Shown in pieces: positions 44,560-53,514 of a stretch of 64,000 nucleotides of DNA; within the stretch, counting starts at the first letter, position 1, and each line of letters opens with the position of its first letter. Under the pieces are notes generated by a model. That model saw nothing but the letters and a program-made list of their open reading frames with translations. It searched no databases and was not told the origin of the DNA. The position numbers and the translations under genes were made by a program. Origin of the DNA: an uncultured Dorea sp. (lineage in GTDB: Bacteria > Bacillota_A > Clostridia > Lachnospirales > Lachnospiraceae); assembly GCA_910578865.1 (NCBI GenBank), contig CAJTRM010000005.1:78745-142744 (forward strand). Direction: 5' to 3'.

Positions 44560-46572
44560 ATGGAAGACACCTTTAGATACAGGCAGGTTCATCTTGATTT
44601 TCATACAAGTGGGCTGATTCCCGATATAGGAGCAGAGTTTGATCCGGACGAATTTGCAGAGACGGTGGAACGTGCACATGTGGATTCCATTACATGTTTT
44701 GCAAGATGCCATCATGGATGGCTGTACTATGACTCAAAAGCAATGCCTGAGAGGATTCATCCGCATTTGAAGAGGAAGGATCTGTTAAAGGATCAGATTG
44801 AGGCTTGTCATAAACGCGGCATCAAGGTGCCGGTCTACACACCGATACAGTGGGATGACAAGATTGCGCGGGAACATTATGATTGGCTGTGCATTGATGA
44901 ATCTGGGGCGCCGTTCCGTGTTTCGCAATTTCAGAGTGGATTTTACAGAAATATCTGCCTGAATTCACCTTATGTAGAATTTTTTAAGAAACACTTGCTG
45001 GATATTTTTGATTATCTTGGGAAAGTGGACGGATTGTTTCTGGATATTCTGAATATAGAACCATGTTGCTGCACACGATGTATAGAAGGAATGAAAGAAC
45101 TGGGGATGGATCCCGAGGATAAAAAAGTAAGATATGAATATGCCCAGATGGTTTTTGACCGTTTCCAGGAGGAGATTACGGCGTTTATCCATGAGATTCA
45201 GCCCGGATGCCCGATATTTTACAATGTTGGCTTTCTTGGGACACAGCATAGAAAGAACAGAGATACCTTTACCCATTTTGAGATTGAATCTCTGCCGGGA
45301 GGCGCGTGGGGATACGGGCATTTTCCGCCGACAGCGCTGTATGCAAGGACACTTGGACTTCCGCTTACCGGGCAGACGGGGAAATTTCACCTGGATTGGG
45401 GCGATTTTTCGTCTCTTCGTTATCTCCCGTCTCTGCAGTATGAATGTTTCCGGGCTCTTGCCTATGGAGGCGGATGCTCGATCGGGGACCAGCTTCATCC
45501 GAATGGGAAGATCAGCCGGCATACGTATGAGCTGATCGAAAAAGTGTATAAGGAAGTAGAAGAGAAAGAACCCTGGTGTAAAGGAGGGATCCCGGTCACG
45601 GAAGCGGCAGTCCTTGCGCCGATGGAATTTGCGGGCGCATCTTCTACCTTTGTAGTAGATGAGTTGTCAGGGGCCGTAAAATTTTTGAATGATATTAATA
45701 TTCAGGCAAATGTAATAGATTCTACGGAAAAGTTCGAGAACTATCGTCTGCTGATCCTTCCCGACAGTATTGAGCCAATAAGCCAGGATGTTGCGGATAA
45801 AATACAGGCGTACATTGATCAGGGCGGTGCAGTTATCAGTTCCTACCGTTCCGGGCTTGTGGCCGGAGATAAAACTGCATCAGAGACGGAAACGGCAGGA
45901 TTTCTGCCGGCTGTGATCAAAGGGGACGCCAGGTTTTCTCCGGATTTTATAGAGATGAAGGGAGAGGCTGCCGCCGGCATTGCTGACATGGAGTTTGTTA
46001 TGTATGAGCGAGGGGCTGTACTGGAGCCCAGAGAGGGCGGTGAGGTGCTGCTTGACACCATGAATCCGTATTTTAACAGGACATGGGAGCACTTCTGCAG
46101 TCACAGGCATACGCCGTGCAGTTATGAATACGGAACACCGGCTCTCGTGAAAAAAGGGAGAGTCTATCAGTTTGCACATCCGGTATTTAAGACTCAGGAA
46201 GAATATGCGACGGGATGGATCAAGCAGCTTTTGACGAATGTGGTTCATGAGCTTCTGGGCAGCCAGCTGACAGACCATGACGGGCCTTCTACTCTGGAGC
46301 TTAAGCTTCACAGGCAGGAGAAAGAACGAAGATACGTTTTGCATGCTCTTCACTATATTCCGGTGAAAAAGAGCAAAAAGATGGAGATCGTAGAGGATGT
46401 AATTCCTATTTACGATACAAAAGTAACTTTATATCTTGACACCCCAGTTAAGAGTGTAACTATGGTGCCGGGAGGCAAGGAAATTGAATATTTTTCTGAT
46501 GAGGAGGCAGGAAAAATCTCGTTTGTAATCCCAGAGATTCATGGACACGAAATGCTGGAAATATGCTATTAA
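44560..46572 (+). CDS. Putative glycoside hydrolase (GHL6-like barrel with glutamine-amidotransferase-like domain)
   Basis: A 670-residue cytosolic protein without signal peptide. Residues about 1-350 resemble a TIM-barrel hypothetical glycosyl hydrolase (VHLDFHTSGLIPDIGAEFDP, HHGWLYYDSK, VPVYTPIQWDD, LFLDILNIEPCCCTRC). Residues about 355-560 resemble the flavodoxin-like beta-galactosidase trimerisation domain (LILPDSIEPISQDVADKIQAYIDQGGAVISSY). A small beta domain ends the protein. The catalytic acids cannot be named with confidence. In this operon it probably removes a sugar from an imported compound. Confidence 0.7.
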   Translation: MEDTFRYRQVHLDFHTSGLIPDIGAEFDPDEFAETVERAHVDSITCFARCHHGWLYYDSKAMPERIHPHLKRKDLLKDQIEACHKRGIKVPVYTPIQWDDKIAREHYDWLCIDESGAPFRVSQFQSGFYRNICLNSPYVEFFKKHLLDIFDYLGKVDGLFLDILNIEPCCCTRCIEGMKELGMDPEDKKVRYEYAQMVFDRFQEEITAFIHEIQPGCPIFYNVGFLGTQHRKNRDTFTHFEIESLPGGAWGYGHFPPTALYARTLGLPLTGQTGKFHLDWGDFSSLRYLPSLQYECFRALAYGGGCSIGDQLHPNGKISRHTYELIEKVYKEVEEKEPWCKGGIPVTEAAVLAPMEFAGASSTFVVDELSGAVKFLNDINIQANVIDSTEKFENYRLLILPDSIEPISQDVADKIQAYIDQGGAVISSYRSGLVAGDKTASETETAGFLPAVIKGDARFSPDFIEMKGEAAAGIADMEFVMYERGAVLEPREGGEVLLDTMNPYFNRTWEHFCSHRHTPCSYEYGTPALVKKGRVYQFAHPVFKTQEEYATGWIKQLLTNVVHELLGSQLTDHDGPSTLELKLHRQEKERRYVLHALHYIPVKKSKKMEIVEDVIPIYDTKVTLYLDTPVKSVTMVPGGKEIEYFSDEEAGKISFVIPEIHGHEMLEICY

Positions 46573-46621
46573 AAGGTAAAAAAGCTTTTGGTAGAACAAA
46601 ATCAAATAAAGGAGGAAGATT

Positions 46622-48217
46622 ATGAAGAAAGCTTTAGCAGTTTTACTGACAATGACACTTACAGCAGGAATGCTTCTTGGATGTTCATCCGGAAAAAAAG
46701 ATTCCGAAGGAGGCAAGGAAGACAAAGGAAGCGGCGAGAAGGTGATTACCTTCAACATCGGCCAGGAGCCGACCACATTAGACCCGGGATTGAACAGCGG
46801 TGTTGACGGAACAATGGTTCTTAATCATATCTATGAAGGACTGATGATTGAGAAGGACAACAAGTTTGAATGTGCGGCAGCTGAGAGTTATGACGTTAGC
46901 GACGACGGAAAGGTATATACGTTCCACCTGAAAGACAACAAATGGTCAGACGGAGAGCCGGTTCGTGCACAGGATTTTGAATTTGCGTGGAAACGTGCTC
47001 TTGATCCGGAAGTAGCTTCATCCTATTCCTGGATCTTTGAGTCCGGCGGTGTTGAGTCTTTTAAAGCTGTAGATGATAAGACCTTTGAAGTAACTCTTAA
47101 TTCCAACAACCCGGTATTCTTAGGCCTGACAGCAAATACAACATTCTTCCCGCTGCGTGAAGATAAAGTGGACTACCTGAACGGTGCATGGGCATTAGAT
47201 CCTGAGAAGGTAGTAGGAAACGGCGCTTTTACTATGACAGAGTACAAGGCAGGCGACCGTGTGGTTCTGGAAAAGAATGAATACTATCACGATGCAGACA
47301 AGATCAAGGTAGACAAGCTTGTTGCACTGCAGATCGTTGATCAGACAACAGCCCTGACAGCATATGAATCCGGCGATATTGACGCGATCTCAGGCATTCC
47401 GCCGGCAGAGAAACAGCGTCTGCTGAACGAGGATCCGAACTTCATCGTCAGCCCGATAAACAGCGCGAACTTCTACGCATTCAATGTAAATAAGGCACCT
47501 TTTGATAATGTAAATGTACGTAAAGCGTTGACTTATGCAATTGATCGTAAGGCAATTGTTACTGACGTATTAAAAGGCGGCGAGGAGCCGGCCCACTCTC
47601 TTGTTCCTAGCGTAGTCTATGACAATGACGGGAAAATGTTTAATGAAGTGAGCGGAGATTATGGTATTCCGGAGGATGGCAGCAAGGTAGAGGAAGCAAA
47701 GCAGCTCCTTGCAGACGCTGGATTCCCGAACGGAGAGGGCTTCCCGGAGACAGAACTGCTCTACAACACGAATGAGACCAATAAAGCAGTAGCAGAAGCA
47801 ATCCAGCAGCAGTGGAAAGAGAACCTGAACATCGATGTGAAGCTTGTAAATATGGAGTCTTCTGTATTCCACCAGACAAGAGTCGGACATGACTTTATGA
47901 TCTGCCGCGGCGGATGGTACGGAGATTACAATGATCCGCTGACCCATCTGGAATTATATACAAGCGATAATTCTATGAACTACGCAGGATGGTCCAATCC
48001 AGAGTATGACCAGCTGATCAATGAGGCAAAGGTTTCCGACGGAAAAGAGCGTTTTGACAAGTTCTATGCAGCAGAGAAGCTTCTCATGGAAGGATACGCT
48101 TATATGCCGATCGCTTATGATGTATACACATGCCTGATCAATCAGGACAGAGTGGTTGATTATGAGATCCTTTCCACAGGAACTTACAGATTTATGTATG
48201 CAGATGTCGTAGAGTAA
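46622..48217 (+). CDS. Peptide-type ABC substrate-binding lipoprotein (OppA-like)
   Basis: A 531-residue lipoprotein with lipobox LLGC (Cys about 21), then an SBP_bac_5 fold (FNIGQEPTTLDPGLNSGVDG, FHLKDNKWSDGEPVRAQDFEFAWKRALDP, VRKALTYAIDRKAIV). It delivers the substrate to the OppBCDF-like importer encoded upstream. Its position at the 3' end of the operon and its AAGGAGG ribosome site agree with higher expression. The OppA family binds peptides, but also some sugars and nickel complexes. Confidence 0.92.
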   Translation: MKKALAVLLTMTLTAGMLLGCSSGKKDSEGGKEDKGSGEKVITFNIGQEPTTLDPGLNSGVDGTMVLNHIYEGLMIEKDNKFECAAAESYDVSDDGKVYTFHLKDNKWSDGEPVRAQDFEFAWKRALDPEVASSYSWIFESGGVESFKAVDDKTFEVTLNSNNPVFLGLTANTTFFPLREDKVDYLNGAWALDPEKVVGNGAFTMTEYKAGDRVVLEKNEYYHDADKIKVDKLVALQIVDQTTALTAYESGDIDAISGIPPAEKQRLLNEDPNFIVSPINSANFYAFNVNKAPFDNVNVRKALTYAIDRKAIVTDVLKGGEEPAHSLVPSVVYDNDGKMFNEVSGDYGIPEDGSKVEEAKQLLADAGFPNGEGFPETELLYNTNETNKAVAEAIQQQWKENLNIDVKLVNMESSVFHQTRVGHDFMICRGGWYGDYNDPLTHLELYTSDNSMNYAGWSNPEYDQLINEAKVSDGKERFDKFYAAEKLLMEGYAYMPIAYDVYTCLINQDRVVDYEILSTGTYRFMYADVVE

Positions 48218-48242
48218 ATAAGAATTTATATACGAACCTATA

Positions 48243-48286
48243 AGAGCCGCAGGTGTAAATGGAAAGCCATTTGTACCTGCGGCTCT
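48243..48286 (+). terminator. Long hairpin after oppA
   Basis: A 20-bp near-continuous stem: AGAGCCGCAGGT (48243-48254) pairs with ACCTGCGGCTCT (48275-48286), and the inner eight bases also pair (two G-T pairs) around an AAAG loop. No T tract follows, so it may stabilise the 3' end rather than terminate. Confidence 0.6.
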
Positions 48287-48353
48287 GGCATGTATGTCAG
48301 AGAATTCGCAGGTAGAGAATAAGTAAAAAACAAACAAAGTCCACATAAAATAA

Positions 48354-48408
48354 TTGACAAAGCGTCATAAAACAACTATTATGAAAATACAGTATCACAT
48401 AAAACAAC
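48354..48408 (+). promoter_or_regulatory. Promoter with direct repeats upstream of the aldolase gene
   Basis: TTGACA (48354-48359) and TATTAT (48377-48382) are 17 bp apart. CATAAAACAAC occurs at 48366-48376 within the spacer and again at 48398-48408 just after the start site, an exact 32-bp period (about three helical turns). The second copy lies before the ribosome site AAAGGAGG. Confidence 0.6.
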
Positions 48409-48439
48409 AAAAAGTGTTTAAAGGAGGTATCAGCAGCGT

Positions 48440-49729
48440 ATGAACATCAATCTATTGCATCCTGCAGATCAGCTGGTTATGATGATGGATCGGATCTATA
48501 ATTATGGGATGACGACGACTTCAGGCGGGAATCTTTCGATTCTTGATGACAATGGGGATGTCTGGATAACCCCGGGAAGTGTGGATAAGGGTAATCTGAC
48601 ACGCGGTGACATGGTCTGTATCAAGCCTGACGGTACGATTGTGGGAAGCCATAAGCCGTCCAGTGAATATCCGTTTCATCTTCAGATCTATAAAACAAGA
48701 AGCGACATTAAGTCTGTGCTTCATGCACATCCGCCGGCACTGGTTGCTTTCAGCATTGTTCGTAAGATCCCGAATACACTGCTGAGTCCCAATTCCTTTG
48801 TCGGGTGCGGCAGGATCGCGATGGCAGAATATGGCCTGCCGGGCAGTCAGGATCTGGGGGATAAGATTGCCAGAGAATTCGCAAAGGGCTGTGATATAGC
48901 AGTGCTGGAGAATCATGGGGTGGTTGTGGGAAGTGACAGCCTGTTTAACGCCTTTAAGGCATTTGAAAATCTTGATTTCTGTGCAAGGCTTGAGATTAAC
49001 GCGGCCATTATCGGTACGCCGAGATACTTGAAAGAGGAAGAGATCCAGCTTAAGTATACGAAGAACCATATTAATATGGATGAGTTTGTCCGCAAAAATA
49101 TAACAAGTGCGGAAAAGGCGGCCCGGAGAGATATGTGCAGCATTATTCACCGTGCATATGATCAGGGTCTGGTAAACGCAACTCAGGGATCATTTTCTGT
49201 CAGACTGGATGACGAGAGATTTTTGATTTCGCCGTATAATGTGGACCGGAAATATGTGGATGTTGAGGATATGGTCTGTATCAAGCGGGATATGAAAGAA
49301 GCCGGTAAGGTTCCGAGCCGTTCCATCAGGATTCACGAGGAGATCTATAAGCTCCATCCGGAAGTGAATTCGATTATCATCGCGCATCCGCCTTATATTA
49401 TGGCGTATGCCGTGACAGATGAGGTGCTGGATTCAAAATCCATTCCGGAAAGCTATATTCTGATGAGAGATATTCCAAAGGCAGGATATTCTGAATTTTA
49501 TCAGGATCCGGGGAAATCTGCACAAATGTTTAATGAAAGTACCCCAATCGTGATGGTAAACAATGATTGTGTTGCAGTGACCGGCAGCAGCCTGCTCAAT
49601 GCTTTTGACCGGCTGGAAGTTGCAGAGTACAGTGCAAAAGCGCTGGTGTTTTCAAAGAATCTCGGAACTATGGTTCCGATCAGTGGAGAGCAGATCGATG
49701 AGATCAAGGATGCTTTTCATCTGAAGTAG
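48440..49729 (+). CDS. Tandem class II aldolase/adducin-domain protein
   Basis: A 429-residue protein with two copies of the class II aldolase fold, where single-domain enzymes have about 220 residues. Domain 1 (about 1-215) keeps the zinc site: SSEYPFH, HAHPP (about 95-99) and the later ENHG. Domain 2 (about 228-429) repeats the layout (QGSFSVRLDDERFLISPYN) but reads IAHPP and NNDC at those places, so it has lost two metal histidines. The family includes fuculose-phosphate aldolases and decarboxylases. The sugar or acid substrate is unknown. Confidence 0.85.
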   Translation: MNINLLHPADQLVMMMDRIYNYGMTTTSGGNLSILDDNGDVWITPGSVDKGNLTRGDMVCIKPDGTIVGSHKPSSEYPFHLQIYKTRSDIKSVLHAHPPALVAFSIVRKIPNTLLSPNSFVGCGRIAMAEYGLPGSQDLGDKIAREFAKGCDIAVLENHGVVVGSDSLFNAFKAFENLDFCARLEINAAIIGTPRYLKEEEIQLKYTKNHINMDEFVRKNITSAEKAARRDMCSIIHRAYDQGLVNATQGSFSVRLDDERFLISPYNVDRKYVDVEDMVCIKRDMKEAGKVPSRSIRIHEEIYKLHPEVNSIIIAHPPYIMAYAVTDEVLDSKSIPESYILMRDIPKAGYSEFYQDPGKSAQMFNESTPIVMVNNDCVAVTGSSLLNAFDRLEVAEYSAKALVFSKNLGTMVPISGEQIDEIKDAFHLK

Positions 49730-49744
49730 ACGAGGGGTTTTCAG

Positions 49745-50197
49745 ATGATAAGGAAAACGATGGATTATGATTCGATGGTGGATCTGTTTGTCCGTTCAGG
49801 ACTGGAGATTGATTCAAAAGAGCCGGCTCCTGAAGGTCTGGTTACCTGTTTTGAACTGCTGGACGAGTCAGGGATAAGACAGGCGGCCGGCGGACTCTGT
49901 TTTGACAAGGGAGAATATATCCTGCGCTGTGTAGCGGTAGAGGAAAAGCAGCGGGGGAAGGGCTACGGGGTGCAGATGGTAAGGCGGATTATCGAGGAGG
50001 CGGAAGCGCTTGGGGCGTCAACTATCTGGCTCACTGCGAAAGTGCCCGGGTTCTACAGGAAATTTGGTTTTCAGGTTGTGCCGAGAGAGGAAGCTCCGTT
50101 TGTGACTAAATGCGGTGAGTGCCCGCAGTACCACAACGGATGCGATTCGGAAGTGATGAAATATGTTATTCCAGACGGAGACCGTCAGTCGCGCTAG
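49745..50197 (+). CDS. GNAT-family N-acetyltransferase
   Basis: A 150-residue protein with the acetyl-CoA motif A (VAVEEKQRGKGYGVQMVRRIIEEA, about residues 61-84) and the motif B segment FYRKFGFQVV. It has five Cys, with a CGECPQYHNGC stretch near the C terminus that might bind metal. The acceptor is unknown. It begins 16 bases after the aldolase-like gene, suggesting one transcript. Its TAG stop lies inside the terminal repeat of a palindromic element. Confidence 0.82.
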   Translation: MIRKTMDYDSMVDLFVRSGLEIDSKEPAPEGLVTCFELLDESGIRQAAGGLCFDKGEYILRCVAVEEKQRGKGYGVQMVRRIIEEAEALGASTIWLTAKVPGFYRKFGFQVVPREEAPFVTKCGECPQYHNGCDSEVMKYVIPDGDRQSR

Positions 50198-50359
50198 TGT
50201 GCTGACCGCATTATATCTGGCGAAACTCCGCAGGATATTCGCTCATCGGCAAGGCGGATTTTCGACGGCGTAGCGGTGGCTACGGATAGAAAATCCAACG
50301 CAGCAGATGGGCGGATAGACAAGGAGGTTTGGCTGAATATAATGCAGTCAGCACACTAG
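50194..50359. repeat. 166-bp palindromic intergenic repeat
   Basis: The element starts CTAGTGTGCTGAC and ends GTCAGCACACTAG. The terminal inverted repeats are about 23 bp with one mismatch and continue into GCATTATAT-type sequence. Internally, GGATTTTC pairs with GAAAATCC around a GTAGC/GCTAC hairpin. No coding potential. A shortened relative is at 59290-59326. Confidence 0.85.
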
Positions 50360-50484
50360 AGGGCATTCCCGGCCGGATAAATAGAAAAAATCTATAAACA
50401 GGGTTACATATTACTATTATGAATTGGAAAGGCTTCTATATGGTTGGTAGAATAGAGTTACAAACCAACAGGAGGAAAAGTAAT

Positions 50485-51762
50485 ATGAAAAAGAAACTGT
50501 TAAGTGTCCTGATGATCGCAGCAATGGCTGCAGCGATAACGGCGGGATGCGGAAGTAAGACCGACGGCAGCGATGCGACAAAGAAAGAGGAGAAGTCCGG
50601 GGACAGTTCCATTACGTTTATGGCGCCGGACTGGGCTATCCCTGCAGATGAACAGCTTTCAGAGTTTACGGAGGAGACAGGAATCGAGGTAGTGGTGAAT
50701 GAAGTCGGCTGGGATGATATCCGGGAGAAGATGGTAACGGCAGCGTCCGGAGGGCAGGCAGTGGCAGATGTCGTAGAGGTTGACTGGTCGTGGGTAGGAG
50801 AATTTTATGCGGCAGATTGGCTGGAGCCACTGGAAGTATCAGAGGAGGATAAGACTGATATGCCGACCCTTCAGACATTTACGAAGGAAGATAAAGTGCT
50901 GGCCATTCCATATGCAAATGATTACCGTCTGTCTTATTATAATACGGAGCAATATGCTCAGGCCGGCATCAAGGATGAGCCTCAGACGTGGAATGACGTG
51001 CTGGAGGATTGCAGGGTATTGAAATCAACAGGTACGGTAGAATACCCGTTTGCAATCGCGCTGAACGCGGAAGAGAAAACATCTACCTGTCTGATGTGGC
51101 TGGCATATACAATGAACGGAGTCATTTACAATGAGGACGGCACTTTAAATGAAGCATCTGTGAAAGAAGCATTAAAATATATGGAAACTTTGGTAAAGGA
51201 GGAACTGGTAGATCCTGCAGATAAGACATCCTCCGGAATGGATGCCTATAAGAGGATCACAGGAGGGACAGCCAGTTTCCTGACAGGGCCGACTTCTTTT
51301 GTGTCCAGAAGTACAAATGAAGAAGAATGCAGTGTAGCCGGCCAGATTACGCCGATTCTTGTGCCCGGCAAGGAAGGCAAGTCGGATAAGACGATGGCAC
51401 TTCCGGAGGGGCTTGGAGTTACAAAATTCTCTGAAAATAAAGAGGCGGCAAAGAAGTTTGTTGAATGGTATACCTCTTCGGATATGCAGAAAAAATTAAA
51501 TGAGACAAACAGCGCGATCCCGACACGTAATTCTGTGCTGAAAGAACTGATCGACAACGGAACGATCCAGAATGCAGGCGCAATGATGGAAGAGGCTGAC
51601 CTTATATCTTCTCCGTTCCCGGGCGGTATTCCGTCTTATTATGCCGAGATGAGCAATGCAATGTACAATGCGATCCATAAGATGGCGCTGGGAGAATTGA
51701 CGGCGGACGAAGCATTTGATGAGATGAACACTAAGATTACAGAGTTAGCAGGACAGGAATAA
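50485..51762 (+). CDS. Sugar-type ABC substrate-binding lipoprotein
   Basis: A 425-residue lipoprotein of SBP family 1 (MalE/UgpB-like). The signal peptide ends with lipobox ITAGC (Cys about residue 21). Typical segments are ITFMAPDWAIPADEQLSEFTEETGIEV and GGQAVADVVEVDWSWVGEFYAADWLEPL. It binds a carbohydrate or polyol for the permease pair downstream. The ATG at 50485 follows GGAGG; the frame runs further up without a ribosome site. No ATPase is encoded in the operon, so a shared MsiK-like ATPase is probably used. Confidence 0.88.
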   Translation: MKKKLLSVLMIAAMAAAITAGCGSKTDGSDATKKEEKSGDSSITFMAPDWAIPADEQLSEFTEETGIEVVVNEVGWDDIREKMVTAASGGQAVADVVEVDWSWVGEFYAADWLEPLEVSEEDKTDMPTLQTFTKEDKVLAIPYANDYRLSYYNTEQYAQAGIKDEPQTWNDVLEDCRVLKSTGTVEYPFAIALNAEEKTSTCLMWLAYTMNGVIYNEDGTLNEASVKEALKYMETLVKEELVDPADKTSSGMDAYKRITGGTASFLTGPTSFVSRSTNEEECSVAGQITPILVPGKEGKSDKTMALPEGLGVTKFSENKEAAKKFVEWYTSSDMQKKLNETNSAIPTRNSVLKELIDNGTIQNAGAMMEEADLISSPFPGGIPSYYAEMSNAMYNAIHKMALGELTADEAFDEMNTKITELAGQE

Positions 51763-52628
51763 TGAAAAAAAAGATATTACCTTATCTTTTACTTGCACCC
51801 ATGATACTTATCATGGGTGTATTAGTATTTTATCCGATCGCGGCAACATTTTCGTACAGTTTGAAAAAATGGAAGCTGACGGCGCCCGGAGATATTCGTT
51901 TTATCGGGTTAAAAAACTATGCGGCAATATTGAAATCAGAATCTTTCTGGTACAGTCTTCAGAACACATTGTTTATTTTGGTGCTGGTGGTTTTGTCTAC
52001 GGCGGTACTGGGTGTGCTTGTATCACTGTTTTTAAACATCCAGGCGAAGGGATCCGGGATCCTTTTGGCGATTGCGGTTCTTCCATGGGCGCTTCCACCT
52101 TATGTCAACGGTATCTTATGGAAATTTGTATTTTATCCCGGCTATGGGTTTATGAATAAGATACTGCTTGGGCTTGGATGCATAAACGAACCTGTAGAGT
52201 GGCTGAACTCCAGATGGATGCTGCTTTTGGTCGTATCCATTGTCGTGGTCTGGCGAAGTGTGCCGTTCATGGCGCTCGTATGCCTTGCAGGCAGACAGTC
52301 GATTCCCCATGGACTGTATGAAGCGGCAAAGATAGACGGGGCAGGTGCTTCCGGAATTTTCTGGAAAATTACTTTTCCACTGATGCTTCCGTTTATCGGA
52401 ATCGGGATTACCTCTACGTCTGTCACAGCTGTGAATGTATTTGACGAGATTATCGCATTGTCCGGCTACAGTGACCTGGGGAAAAATATTTTGGTGGAGA
52501 GTTATCTCACAACTTTTACGTTTCTGGATTTTGGGAAGGGGAGTGCGGTTACGTATCTGGTGATGTTTCTGGCGGCACTTCTCGGCATATTTTATCTTCG
52601 CAGCCTGGATAAGGAGGTGGAGTATTGA
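51762..52628 (+). CDS. Sugar-type ABC permease (MalF/UgpA-like)
   Basis: A 288-residue six-helix permease. The MalF-type loop YEAAKIDGAGASGIFWKITFPLMLP (about residues 185-209) is the ATPase contact. Its ATG overlaps the stop of the binding-protein gene. It works with the next gene product. Confidence 0.9.
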   Translation: MKKKILPYLLLAPMILIMGVLVFYPIAATFSYSLKKWKLTAPGDIRFIGLKNYAAILKSESFWYSLQNTLFILVLVVLSTAVLGVLVSLFLNIQAKGSGILLAIAVLPWALPPYVNGILWKFVFYPGYGFMNKILLGLGCINEPVEWLNSRWMLLLVVSIVVVWRSVPFMALVCLAGRQSIPHGLYEAAKIDGAGASGIFWKITFPLMLPFIGIGITSTSVTAVNVFDEIIALSGYSDLGKNILVESYLTTFTFLDFGKGSAVTYLVMFLAALLGIFYLRSLDKEVEY

Positions 52629-53464
52629 TGAAGGTTATGAAAAATATCGGTTATGCGGCGGCGCTCCTCGTCTTTTTAATCCTGGTCCTGGGGCCTTTTA
52701 TCTGGGCGTTTGTTCTGTCTGTCACCCCGGAGTACGATATGTTTACCAGGACGACAAGGCTATTTCCGGAAGTGGTTACTTTCGATAATTATGCAGAGCT
52801 TTTCGGAGGAAGCAGGAGGGGCAGACTTTTGGCTGCCGGCATCTGGAACTCTTTGAAAGCCGTAGGAATGACCCTTGTTCTGGGGATCCCTGTCTGTATG
52901 CTAAGTGCGTATGCACTTAGCAGGATGCGGTTTAAAGGAAGAAAGCTGATAAAAAACCTCCTGTTGATCACGATGGTCATCCCGGTGATGGCAACCATCA
53001 TTCCATTGTTCCGTTTATTTGTAGCGAGACAGCTTCTGAATGATATTTTTTGGCTCAGCGTGGTGTACGTAAGCTCTTATCTTCCTATGATTACGTGGTT
53101 GATATCCAATTATTTTGCAACGATACCGAAGAATCTTGAGGAGGCAGCGCTGATCGACGGATGCGGGAGGATGTCTGCTTTCGTAAGGCTTATCATACCT
53201 ACTTCTTATCCGATCATCCTGTCTGCAGCGCTGATTATGTTTTTAAATACATGGAATCAGTTCCAGATCCCACTGATCCTTGCATCCTCGCTGGAGACGA
53301 AGCCGGTGGCTATCGTGGTATCTGAATTTATGACAAAAGATTCGATTCAGTATGGCCTTACGGCGGCAGCAGGGATTATTTCGGTACTGCCTCCGGCCGT
53401 TACAGCATTGGTGTTTCGCAGATTTCTGATTTCGGGAATGATGAAGGGAGCAGTGAAAGGATAA
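52628..53464 (+). CDS. Sugar-type ABC permease (MalG/UgpE-like)
   Basis: A 278-residue six-helix permease with the MalG-type loop EEAALIDGCGRMSAFVRLIIPTSYP. The ATG at 52628 lies in TGATG with the upstream stop and has GGAGGTGG in front. It completes the membrane channel of the importer. The gene ends 50 bases before a RibU-like gene. Confidence 0.9.
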   Translation: MKVMKNIGYAAALLVFLILVLGPFIWAFVLSVTPEYDMFTRTTRLFPEVVTFDNYAELFGGSRRGRLLAAGIWNSLKAVGMTLVLGIPVCMLSAYALSRMRFKGRKLIKNLLLITMVIPVMATIIPLFRLFVARQLLNDIFWLSVVYVSSYLPMITWLISNYFATIPKNLEEAALIDGCGRMSAFVRLIIPTSYPIILSAALIMFLNTWNQFQIPLILASSLETKPVAIVVSEFMTKDSIQYGLTAAAGIISVLPPAVTALVFRRFLISGMMKGAVKG

Positions 53465-53514
53465 TACTTTCTTTGACATTATATAATTATCATTCAGAAG
53501 GAGAGAAAGAAAAA

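Noticed and set aside
50719..53464. A missing ATPase in the sugar importer as a sign of gene loss
   Set aside because: Sugar importers of this class in Firmicutes often share a distant MsiK-like ATPase, so absence here is normal.
53465..53514. FMN riboswitch in front of the RibU-like gene
   Set aside because: The gap is 50 bases, too short, and shows no conserved FMN aptamer segments.
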